Virus record (IMG/VR): IMGVR_UViG_3300021368_001307
Location: 1-39,885 of that record
DNA length: 39,885 nucleotides
Direction: 5' to 3' (one strand)
Source: a virus
Both the position numbers and the translations under genes were made by a program. The notes under the pieces are model-generated. The model was not told the DNA's origin, searched no databases, and worked only from the letters and a program-made list of their open reading frames with translations. Below are positions 26,234 through 32,476 of the stretch, in pieces (positions within the stretch are counted from its first letter, which is position 1; every line of letters starts with the position of its first letter).

Positions 26234-26457
26234 ATCAATTAAACGCAGAGTGTACTAAACTTTGGTGGAAGTGGCATGAATTGTATTCAAACCCAGAAAC
26301 CAGAAGATCTTCTGATGAAAAAGAAGCACGAAAAAACTGGTGTAAATCAGTTGACATACTGAGCGAAGCACTTAGTCTTGAATTCCTAACAAATCCACGG
26401 TACGATAATATAAAAGAACAAGAAAGTAGGGTAAATAGAGATAGATATAATAGTTGA
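26197..26457 (+). CDS. Small hypothetical protein, up to 86 aa, non-ATG start
   Basis: This frame has no internal ATG. The longest form starts with TTG at 26197; a GTG at 26212 gives 81 residues and is equally possible. The body is helical and charged (NLLNQLNAECTKLWWKWHEL, KNWCKSVDILSEALSLEFL). Its aromatic, helical character is like that of the preceding small protein, which it overlaps. It ends seven bases before the petE candidate starts. Function unknown. Confidence 0.45.
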   Translation: MRGSGVYEENLLNQLNAECTKLWWKWHELYSNPETRRSSDEKEARKNWCKSVDILSEALSLEFLTNPRYDNIKEQESRVNRDRYNS

Positions 26458-26466
26458 ATAATTTTG

Positions 26467-26790
26467 ATGAAATTTATTATTACTTTTCTAGCTACACTAT
26501 TGTTTGCTGTTCCTGCATGGGCAGTAGATGTAACCATGGGTTCAAATGGTAATCTAGTTTTTGAACCTAGCGACATTTCAATTAAAGCGGGAGATACTAT
26601 TCACTTTGTAAATGGTATGCTTCCACCACACAATATTATTGTTGAAGGAAGAGAAGACCTTTCTAGGGAGTCACTTATGTTTTCACCTGGAGAATCACAA
26701 GATATTACTTTTGCAGATGCTGGCGACTACGAATTCTATTGTGCCCCACATAAGGGTGCTGGAATGGTAGGCACCATTCATGTAGATTAA
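26467..26790 (+). CDS. petE: Plastocyanin
   Basis: A signal peptide (MKFIITFLATLLFAVPAWA, cut after residue 19) precedes a mature protein of 88 residues. The copper ligands of plastocyanin are all present: H55, C92, H95 and M100, the last three in YCAPHKGAGMVGTI. In cyanobacteria plastocyanin moves electrons in the thylakoid lumen from cytochrome b6f to photosystem I or a terminal oxidase, and phage copies are known in cyanomyoviruses. A TTG directly upstream is less likely than this ATG. The mature part is slightly shorter than the host's usual 97-105. It is followed by two small membrane proteins and then gnd and zwf. Confidence 0.9.
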   Translation: MKFIITFLATLLFAVPAWAVDVTMGSNGNLVFEPSDISIKAGDTIHFVNGMLPPHNIIVEGREDLSRESLMFSPGESQDITFADAGDYEFYCAPHKGAGMVGTIHVD

Positions 26791-26794
26791 AGTC

Positions 26795-27019
26795 ATGGCT
26801 ATAGGTCATCGTTTCAAGAAATTACCACCACCACCAAATTATGTAACTCGCGAAGAGGTACAGGAGATGATAGATGATGCAATACGACAACATAATCGTA
26901 ACGCTTCAATTATCAGTTTTTGTGTTGGTTGGGTTGTTCTTGCACTTTTTGCTGAGGGTCTTCTTAGACTTATTGGAGTGATACCTCCCTTACTTCCATG
27001 GCTGAAAATCACACTATAG
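26795..27019 (+). CDS. Small single-span membrane protein, 74 aa
   Basis: The N-terminal half is polar and basic/proline rich (MAIGHRFKKLPPPPNYVTRE, then a helix EEVQEMIDDAIRQHNRN). The C-terminal half is one hydrophobic segment (about residues 38-60, ISFCVGWVVLALFAEGLLRL). Likely an inner- or thylakoid-membrane protein with its N-terminus in the cytoplasm. It starts four bases after petE and overlaps the next gene by 22 bases. No family recognised; no histidine or chlorophyll-binding motif typical of Hli proteins is seen. Confidence 0.6.
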   Translation: MAIGHRFKKLPPPPNYVTREEVQEMIDDAIRQHNRNASIISFCVGWVVLALFAEGLLRLIGVIPPLLPWLKITL

Positions 27020-27180
27020 AATGGATATGGGTTATAACCCTATTCATTATTGGTATAAGTTTATTATGCCAAGGATATTTTATTATGACTGGTAAACATG
27101 GATACATCCATCACGAGCGTGAAAAACAAAAAATGTATAATGCTCGTAAACAAATTGAAAATTTATTAAAAAACAAATGA
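26998..27180 (+). CDS. Small single-span membrane protein, 60 aa
   Basis: It begins MAENHTIEWIWVITLFIIGI, with one hydrophobic helix (about residues 8-32), then a basic tail (HHEREKQKMYNARKQIENLL) predicted helical and cytoplasmic. It overlaps both neighbours (22 bases with the 74-aa gene, four with gnd), so it is part of a tightly coupled petE-gnd-zwf unit. Function is unknown. Confidence 0.6.
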   Translation: MAENHTIEWIWVITLFIIGISLLCQGYFIMTGKHGYIHHEREKQKMYNARKQIENLLKNK

Positions 27181-28226
27181 AAGTAGGATTAATTGGGTTA
27201 GGTCGCATGGGCGAGGGAATGTCTCGTCGTATGATTAAGAAAGGGATTGAAGTACATGGGTATCGCAACAACTATACAAAAGCTCAAGAACAATATGAGA
27301 AGGGTTATATCAGTGGATGTACCACTTCTTTGGAAAACCTTGTTCAAGTAGTACACACTGCAACAGGTGTATTTACTGATACAGCGAAAGTACCAGGAAT
27401 CTTCATGATGGTTGTTCCTGCAGAAACCGTAGAGGAAACACTCAATGAGTTATTACAATTTTGTGTGGAAGGCGATATTATTATTGATCATGGCAATTCC
27501 AATTTTAAAGACTCTAGACGCAGGGCAGAAAGGCTTGCTAAACTTGGCATCCAATATCTTGACTGTGGTACTAGTGGTGGTGTTTACGGTCTGGAGCGTG
27601 GATACTGTCTTATGGTTGGTGGTGCAAATCATGCAGTACAAACCTGTGCTCCAATCTTTAGGGCACTCGCACCAGGCATTGGATCTGCCCCTCGCACAGA
27701 CCCGCTTAGTCATGAGACATCTTCCGAGTATGGTTGGTTACATTGCGGACCACCTGGTGCTGGTCACTTTGTAAAGATGGTTCATAACGGAGTAGAGTAT
27801 GGAATTATGCAAGCGTATGCAGAAGGTTTCAACATACTTCATGAGGCTAATGCAGGAAGAGCTTATGTGGCTGAGGGTGATGCCGAAGTGGCTCCCATGG
27901 AACACCCCGAAGATTATTGTTACGACATTGATACTGTTGAGGTTGCTGAGTTATGGAGGCGTGGTTCTGTTGTTGGCAGTTGGTTACTTGATCTTACCGC
28001 TGATGTACTACGGCATGATCATGACGATCTCAACAAATTTGACGGCGGTGTTAGCGATAGTGGTGAGGGTCGTTGGACTCTTCACAGTGCTGTGGATCTC
28101 GGTGTTCCCACTCCTGTTATCTCTGCCGCCTTATTTGAGAGATTTAATTCTAGGAGACTTGGAAAATATGCCAACAAAATATTGAATGGAATGCGTTATA
28201 TGTTTGGGGGGCATCATGTTAGGTGA
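27177..28226 (+). CDS. gnd: 6-phosphogluconate dehydrogenase
   Basis: A 349-residue NAD(P)-dependent decarboxylating enzyme that makes ribulose-5-phosphate and NADPH. The Rossmann motif is at the start (VGLIGLGRMGEGMSRRM). DHGNSNFKDSRRRA and CGTSGGVYGLERG (substrate loop) follow, and GPPGAGHFVKMVHNGVEYG supplies K200, N204 and E207, matching the K-N-E spacing of known 6PGDH active sites. The length fits the short 6PGDH type rather than the 470-residue form. It overlaps a membrane gene upstream and a small frame downstream (28216), then zwf. Cytoplasmic, no leader. Confidence 0.9.
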   Translation: MKVGLIGLGRMGEGMSRRMIKKGIEVHGYRNNYTKAQEQYEKGYISGCTTSLENLVQVVHTATGVFTDTAKVPGIFMMVVPAETVEETLNELLQFCVEGDIIIDHGNSNFKDSRRRAERLAKLGIQYLDCGTSGGVYGLERGYCLMVGGANHAVQTCAPIFRALAPGIGSAPRTDPLSHETSSEYGWLHCGPPGAGHFVKMVHNGVEYGIMQAYAEGFNILHEANAGRAYVAEGDAEVAPMEHPEDYCYDIDTVEVAELWRRGSVVGSWLLDLTADVLRHDHDDLNKFDGGVSDSGEGRWTLHSAVDLGVPTPVISAALFERFNSRRLGKYANKILNGMRYMFGGHHVR

Positions 28227-28344
28227 ATTTCTATTATGGATTGCAGCGCCCTTTGTATGTGCCACCCTCGCATTTGGACGACTTAAAGGTGAAAATAACT
28301 ACTACGAGACAGACAAATATGATGGAAACGGAACCGCTCACTAG
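28216..28344 (+). CDS. Small membrane peptide between gnd and zwf, 42 aa
   Basis: An ATG inside the 3' end of gnd opens a 42-codon frame whose product begins MLGEFLLWIAAPFVCATLAF and ends polar (NYYETDKYDGNGTAH). It has a single hydrophobic segment at residues 3-20, so it could be a membrane peptide. Its end overlaps the start of zwf. Too short for a sure call. Its position in a run of similar small membrane frames makes it more plausible. Confidence 0.4.
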   Translation: MLGEFLLWIAAPFVCATLAFGRLKGENNYYETDKYDGNGTAH

Positions 28345-29662
28345 ACGCATAGTTATATTTGGTGCTACTGGAGACCTATGTAAAAAGAAATTAATCCCCG
28401 CTCTCTACAAACTTTGGCAGAAAGATCTTTTACCAAAGGATATTTTAATAGTTGGTGCTTCTCGTAGAGAACACACTAGAGAATCGTGGTTAAATCATCT
28501 TGGTGATTATCCAATAGAATTTACTCATTGGTTAGACTTTAGATCTTGTGATTTGGATAACCAAGATAGTTTGCATATTCTTCATGATGGAAGTGTAGAT
28601 ACAACTTACTTTTTATCAGTTCCACCAGAAAGATATGAAAATGCAATTATCAATCTTAAAGAAGCTGGGTTCTTGGATGACCCAGATCACTCCCGCGTGG
28701 TTATTGAAAAACCCTTTGGGCGTGATTATAAATCTGCTGATCATCTACAGTCTGTGGTGGAGCGACATCTACGCGAAAAACAAGTTTATCGCATTGACCA
28801 TTATCTTGGCAAAGATACTGTTAATAGTATACTTGCTACTAGGTTTGGTAATATTCTTCTTGAACCACTTTGGAACAGGCAATACATAGAAGAGATTCAA
28901 ATTTATGCAACTGAGACTATCACATGCGATGGTCGTTCTCAATACTATGAGACTGCTGGTGCAGTTCGTGACATGCTACAGAACCACATTCTTCAGGTTC
29001 TTGCACTCATTGCAATGGAAGCACCCTGTCGTATGAATGCTAGGGAAATCAGACGTGAGAAGACAAAAGTTCTTGCTGCGACTAGACTAGGTACAAATAT
29101 TATTTTGGGGCAATATGATTCTTACCGTACTGAGCAGGGTGTTGATACTAAGTCTCACACTCCTACCTATTTTGCTGGTTCTCTGTTCGTTGATAACTGG
29201 CGTTGGGAAGGAGTACCTTTTAACGTCATGACAGGTAAAGCGATGCCTTATGGTTGCGTTGAAGTTGTTATTAAATTAAGAGAACCACCGCTAAAATTAT
29301 ATGAGGGAGAAGTCAAAGATCGTATCGTTATGCGTTTACAGCCTAATCCTCATCTTGACATCCGTATTGATATCAAATCTCCTGGCTTATCTGATAATCT
29401 TGAACGCGCTACACTCACTCACCCGTATCCAGAAGACAGAGCAATTGACGGATATGAAAAACTTCTCCACGATTCAATCAATGGAAACCAATCCCACTTT
29501 GTCCACTCCGAGGAAGTAATGGAATCTTGGAGAATTGTAGAGGATCTTTTATGTGTAGGTGATCATTGTCCTGTAAGGACGACTCCATACTTATACAAAG
29601 AAGGGGTTTGGGGACCATCGCATAAAACGCAATTCATAACAAAATGGGATTATCCAGCATAA
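28319..29662 (+). CDS. zwf: Glucose-6-phosphate dehydrogenase
   Basis: A 447-residue enzyme for the first oxidative pentose phosphate step, glucose-6-phosphate to 6-phosphogluconolactone with NADPH. The nucleotide motif GATGDLCKKKLIPALYKL is near residue 15. VVIEKPFGRD and RIDHYLGKD (R158, D160, H161, K165) form the substrate and catalytic site. YYETAGAVRDMLQNHILQVL is the usual conserved helix. A frame extended to GTG 28223 would add 32 residues, but the ATG pair at 28319/28322 gives the family N-terminus, so I chose it. It is adjacent to gnd, with which it works in one pathway. Confidence 0.88.
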   Translation: MMETEPLTRRIVIFGATGDLCKKKLIPALYKLWQKDLLPKDILIVGASRREHTRESWLNHLGDYPIEFTHWLDFRSCDLDNQDSLHILHDGSVDTTYFLSVPPERYENAIINLKEAGFLDDPDHSRVVIEKPFGRDYKSADHLQSVVERHLREKQVYRIDHYLGKDTVNSILATRFGNILLEPLWNRQYIEEIQIYATETITCDGRSQYYETAGAVRDMLQNHILQVLALIAMEAPCRMNAREIRREKTKVLAATRLGTNIILGQYDSYRTEQGVDTKSHTPTYFAGSLFVDNWRWEGVPFNVMTGKAMPYGCVEVVIKLREPPLKLYEGEVKDRIVMRLQPNPHLDIRIDIKSPGLSDNLERATLTHPYPEDRAIDGYEKLLHDSINGNQSHFVHSEEVMESWRIVEDLLCVGDHCPVRTTPYLYKEGVWGPSHKTQFITKWDYPA

Positions 29663-29823
29663 AATTTTTTGTTAGAACAGTAATGGAAACTCCTTGGTGC
29701 TTAGGTATCATGGGGTTTCTTCTTGTGTTTGTACCAATTATTGGTATCAGTTTGATACATAAATATGGTTGGGAACATTGGGAACCTTTTAGTAATGAAT
29801 CTCATTCTAAGACCCCTAAATGA
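29644..29823 (+). CDS. Small single-span membrane protein, up to 59 aa
   Basis: The frame opens at ATG 29644, inside the zwf end, or at ATG 29683 in the same frame (46 aa). The 46-residue form starts METPWCLGIMGFLLVFVPII, a signal-anchor-like hydrophobic segment, followed by KYGWEHWEPFSNESHSK, polar and aromatic. One membrane helix is likely. No clear ribosome site precedes either start. The gene overlaps the next small membrane frame. Function unknown. Confidence 0.5.
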   Translation: MGLSSIKFFVRTVMETPWCLGIMGFLLVFVPIIGISLIHKYGWEHWEPFSNESHSKTPK

Positions 29824-29941
29824 TGTCAACGATGTAACATGGAGCATTGTTCTGTGTTTGTTGATACTGTTAGCAGGGGTTACGTTTTACATATATACCA
29901 TCATGCAATACGCTTTCAAGGAATTAGAAGATGATACCTGA
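29795..29941 (+). CDS. Small single-span membrane protein, 48 aa
   Basis: The product is MNLILRPLNDVNDVTWSIVL then a hydrophobic helix (about residues 15-37) and an acidic end ELEDDT. It overlaps the 59-aa gene and the 67-aa gene (which starts at 29931), so it belongs to the compact run of small membrane proteins. It has one predicted span with the N-terminus likely inside. Function unknown. Confidence 0.5.
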   Translation: MNLILRPLNDVNDVTWSIVLCLLILLAGVTFYIYTIMQYAFKELEDDT

Positions 29942-30134
29942 AGATCAAGAATGGAGTTGTCATCTGGATTTAGGAATTCATGACATTCGCGCATTGTATC
30001 AGGTGATTGATTACGCTCTTCAAACATGGCCAGGATCTCCTGCAAGACCTCCTGAGGAACAGGAATATCTTCATTACATGAAAAAGCAATTGTTTGCCAT
30101 GATTGCAGACTACACGTTTACAAACGTAAAATAA
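29931..30134 (+). CDS. Small soluble hypothetical protein, 67 aa
   Basis: Product starts MIPEDQEWSCHLDLGIHDIR and has two predicted helices, with no membrane segment. AAGGA lies eight bases before the ATG at the end of the previous gene, a good ribosome site. It is the last gene before the promoter-like region preceding the packaging cluster. I do not recognise a family and can assign no function. Confidence 0.6.
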   Translation: MIPEDQEWSCHLDLGIHDIRALYQVIDYALQTWPGSPARPPEEQEYLHYMKKQLFAMIADYTFTNVK

Positions 30135-30173
30135 TTCTTATACTTTTGTTACACTTTTTTTACCTACATACGG

Positions 30174-30179
30174 TATAAT
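30174..30179 (+). promoter_or_regulatory. Possible sigma-70-type -10 element
   Basis: TATAAT at 30174-30179 lies in an AT-rich gap 22 bases before ATG 30202. The best -35 candidate (TTGTTA, 30147-30152) is 21 bases upstream, longer than the usual 17. This is the only sigma-70-like site I found in an intergenic gap, and could be an early promoter for the 97-aa gene. Confidence 0.35.
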
Positions 30180-30201
30180 ATGGTTACCAAGAGTTTTATA
30201 C

Positions 30202-30495
30202 ATGGATAACGAATTCTCAGATTTTAAGTTAGAGAGGAAGGAGTGTGAGAAGTGTGGTGCCACATGGATTAATGGCAAACATGTTTTTCGTGGCACTGGA
30301 GCTTCATCTGAAAATAGTGAGCTTGATCTTGCTGGTCTTGTATGCAATAAGTATGGTAATGAACAATGTATAAATCCCAAGAAAGGGCAAGAGGGTGGTC
30401 AGACTTGGGAATACCGTGCTGGATACATTGATGGTGTCTTTGCAGAAAAGAAAAAGCAAATGGAAGATATGCGTGATAAATTTGGAGACCTCTAA
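30202..30495 (+). CDS. Zinc-ribbon-like small protein, 97 aa
   Basis: Four cysteines are spaced as C15-x2-C18 and C48-x7-C56, a plausible zinc ribbon. The C-terminal half has W/Y aromatics and ends in a charged helix (FAEKKKQMEDMRDKFGDL). No signal peptide or membrane segment. It lies between the accessory block and gp17, whose GTG start is 25 bases downstream of its stop, so a role connected with packaging is possible but unproven. Confidence 0.6.
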   Translation: MDNEFSDFKLERKECEKCGATWINGKHVFRGTGASSENSELDLAGLVCNKYGNEQCINPKKGQEGGQTWEYRAGYIDGVFAEKKKQMEDMRDKFGDL

Positions 30496-30498
30496 ATA
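30491..30498 (+). promoter_or_regulatory. Possible late promoter, TCTAAATA, before gp17
   Basis: TCTAAATA overlaps the TAA stop (30493-30495) of the 97-aa gene and lies 22 bases before the GTG of gp17. It differs from TATAAATA at one position (A to C). Its last base is the first base of the hairpin at 30498. Confidence 0.4.
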
Positions 30499-30514
30499 CT
30501 AGTAGTGAACTAGT
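30498..30514 (+). promoter_or_regulatory. Hairpin upstream of gp17 start
   Basis: ACTAGT (30498-30503), loop AGTGA, ACTAGT (30509-30514), then TTTTGTTG before the GTG at 30521. The stem is a perfect six pairs. A transcript starting from the overlapping late-promoter-like motif would begin near the loop and not form the stem. It echoes the gp13 arrangement but is weaker. Confidence 0.4.
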
Positions 30515-30520
30515 TTTGTT

Positions 30521-32170
30521 GTGTCATCCAACGATATTTACTTGGGGAACCCGAACCTAAAGAAAGCGGGAACCCCAATACAATTTACACAAAAGCAAAT
30601 TAACGAGTGGATCAAGTGTAAGAATGATCCCATTTATTTTGCAATGAATTATATTAAGATCATCTCGCTGGACGAAGGTTTGGTTCCCTTCAGCATGTAT
30701 GATTTTCAAAAGGACATCCTTAGAGATTTTCACAACAACAGATTTAACATTGCAAAACTCCCAAGACAGACAGGAAAGTCAACCACCGTTGTTGCTTATC
30801 TACTTTATTACGCTATCTTTTACGACAGTGTTAACATTGGCATTCTGGCTAACAAGGCTTCAACAGCTCGTGAACTCCTAGGAAGATTACAACTTGCCTA
30901 TGAGAACTTGCCTAAGTGGATGCAACATGGTATCCTAGTATGGAATAAAGGTAATGTTGAACTTGAAAACGGATCAAAGATTCTGGCTGCTTCTACGTCT
31001 GCAAGTGCTGTCCGAGGTATGTCCTTTAATATCCTCTTTCTTGACGAATTCGCATTCGTCCCGAATCACGTTGCTGAGCAATTCTTTGCCTCTGTTTATC
31101 CTACTATTACTTCTGGTAAATCAACGAAAGTAATTATTATTTCTACGCCAAATGGCATGAACCACTTCTATAAGATGTGGGAAGATGCTAGACGTGGTAA
31201 GAATGACTATGTTACAAATGAAGTACATTGGTCTCAAGTTCCTGGTAGGGATGCTAAATGGAAAGAGGAGACAATCAAGAACACGTCACCGCGACAGTTT
31301 GCTCAAGAATTTGAGTGTGACTTCCTTGGTTCTGCTGACACATTAATTAGTCCAGCAAAGCTCCAAACTATTCCATTCCATGATCCCATAGCGAGTAATG
31401 CAGGACTTGATGTTTATACGAGAGCAGAAAAAGATCACGAATATATTATTACTGTTGACGTTGCCAGAGGTATCGGTGGTGACTACAGTGCTTTCATCGT
31501 GTTTGATATCACCAGTATGCCGTATCAGATCGTTGCGAAGTACAGAAATAATGAGATTAAACCTGTACTGTTTCCCTCGGTCATCTTCCAAGTAGCAAAG
31601 GAATACAACAACCCGTATATTTTAGTTGAGGTAAATGACATTGGAGACTCTATTGCTGCTACTCTTAATTACGATCTTGAGTATCCCAATGTCCTCATGT
31701 GTGCGATGCGTGGACGTGCTGGTCAAGTTGTTGGTCAGGGATTCTCAGGAAACAAAACACAATTAGGTGTTAAGATGAGTGTAACCGTAAAGAAAATTGG
31801 TTGCGCTAACCTCAAAGCAATTATTGAGGAAGATAAGTTATTGTTTAATGACTTCCAAATCTTCCAAGAGCTAACTACATTTGTACAGAAGAAACAAGCG
31901 TGGGAAGCAGACGAGGGATATCATGATGACCTCGTAATGTGTATGGTTCTCTTTGCATGGTTAGTCATGCAAGAATACTTTAAAGAAATGACAGACCAAG
32001 ATATAAGGAGAAGAATTTATGATGAACAACGTAATCAAATTGAGCAAGATATGGCTCCCTTTGGTTTTATTGATGACGGCATGGGTGATGATACCTTCGT
32101 GGATGGAGACGGAACCGTTTGGGAGTATGGAACGACACAGGAAGAAGTATCATACATGTGGAACTACTGA
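30521..32170 (+). CDS. 17: Large terminase subunit gp17
   Basis: A 549-residue packaging motor. Walker A is P81-R-Q-T-G-K86-S-T. Walker B is ILFLDE with D175 and E176. The coupling motif is STPNGMNHFY. In the nuclease domain D313 (TVDVARGIGGDYSAF) and D469/D470 (YHDDL) occupy metal-ligand positions. It translocates DNA into the prohead and cuts concatemers. Start: GTG, with no Shine-Dalgarno visible. T4 gp17 is about 610 residues. Its stop overlaps the ATG of the following small zinc-finger gene. Confidence 0.95.
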   Translation: MSSNDIYLGNPNLKKAGTPIQFTQKQINEWIKCKNDPIYFAMNYIKIISLDEGLVPFSMYDFQKDILRDFHNNRFNIAKLPRQTGKSTTVVAYLLYYAIFYDSVNIGILANKASTARELLGRLQLAYENLPKWMQHGILVWNKGNVELENGSKILAASTSASAVRGMSFNILFLDEFAFVPNHVAEQFFASVYPTITSGKSTKVIIISTPNGMNHFYKMWEDARRGKNDYVTNEVHWSQVPGRDAKWKEETIKNTSPRQFAQEFECDFLGSADTLISPAKLQTIPFHDPIASNAGLDVYTRAEKDHEYIITVDVARGIGGDYSAFIVFDITSMPYQIVAKYRNNEIKPVLFPSVIFQVAKEYNNPYILVEVNDIGDSIAATLNYDLEYPNVLMCAMRGRAGQVVGQGFSGNKTQLGVKMSVTVKKIGCANLKAIIEEDKLLFNDFQIFQELTTFVQKKQAWEADEGYHDDLVMCMVLFAWLVMQEYFKEMTDQDIRRRIYDEQRNQIEQDMAPFGFIDDGMGDDTFVDGDGTVWEYGTTQEEVSYMWNY

Positions 32171-32391
32171 TGAATATAGAGGATCAGTTCTCACTAGACC
32201 ATCTGATATTTACCGAAAGGAAATGTAGAACCTGTGGTGTAACTAAAGAATTGATAAACGATTTCTATAAGATAAGAAAAAATAGAACTACTCCGTCAGC
32301 ATATTCATATGAATGTAAAGAATGCACCAAGAAAAGAGTTCTAAAACGTAGAAAAACTGACAGTCAAAGATGGGAGTATCCAGACTGGTAG
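32170..32391 (+). CDS. Small zinc-finger protein, 73 aa
   Basis: Two CxxC pairs (C19/C22 and C49/C52) flank a basic aromatic loop, and the C-terminus is strongly basic (TKKRVLKRRKTDSQRW). This is the build of a small zinc-binding nucleic-acid protein; an HNH-like treble-clef origin is possible, but no HNH catalytic motif can be seen. Its ATG overlaps the terminase stop (ATGA), so the two are translationally coupled. A DNA-contacting accessory of packaging is a plausible guess only. Confidence 0.6.
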   Translation: MNIEDQFSLDHLIFTERKCRTCGVTKELINDFYKIRKNRTTPSAYSYECKECTKKRVLKRRKTDSQRWEYPDW

Positions 32392-32431
32392 TGAGTTCAT
32401 GCATCGTTTCCCCTCTGAAGAAACCCTTTTG

Positions 32432-32439
32432 GATAAATA
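32432..32439 (+). promoter_or_regulatory. Late promoter, GATAAATA, before gp18
   Basis: GATAAATA lies 37 bases before ATG 32477. A strong Shine-Dalgarno AAGGAGA (32464-32470) follows, six bases before the ATG. Confidence 0.6.
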
Positions 32440-32476
32440 ATTTCAGGTAAAATCGGAATTTCTAAGGAGATAAAAG

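Noticed and set aside
26464-26466. TTG 26464 as the petE start
   Set aside because: The adjacent ATG at 26467 gives a normal signal peptide with no need of a rare start.
28223-28318. GTG 28223 as the zwf start
   Set aside because: It would add 32 residues unlike any G6PD N-terminus, and they overlap a separate small membrane frame. The ATG at 28319 gives the expected family start.
32406-32430. Terminator after the 73-aa zinc-finger gene
   Set aside because: The hairpin (GTTTC/GAAAC) has only five pairs with a ten-base loop and a short T-run, too weak to call.
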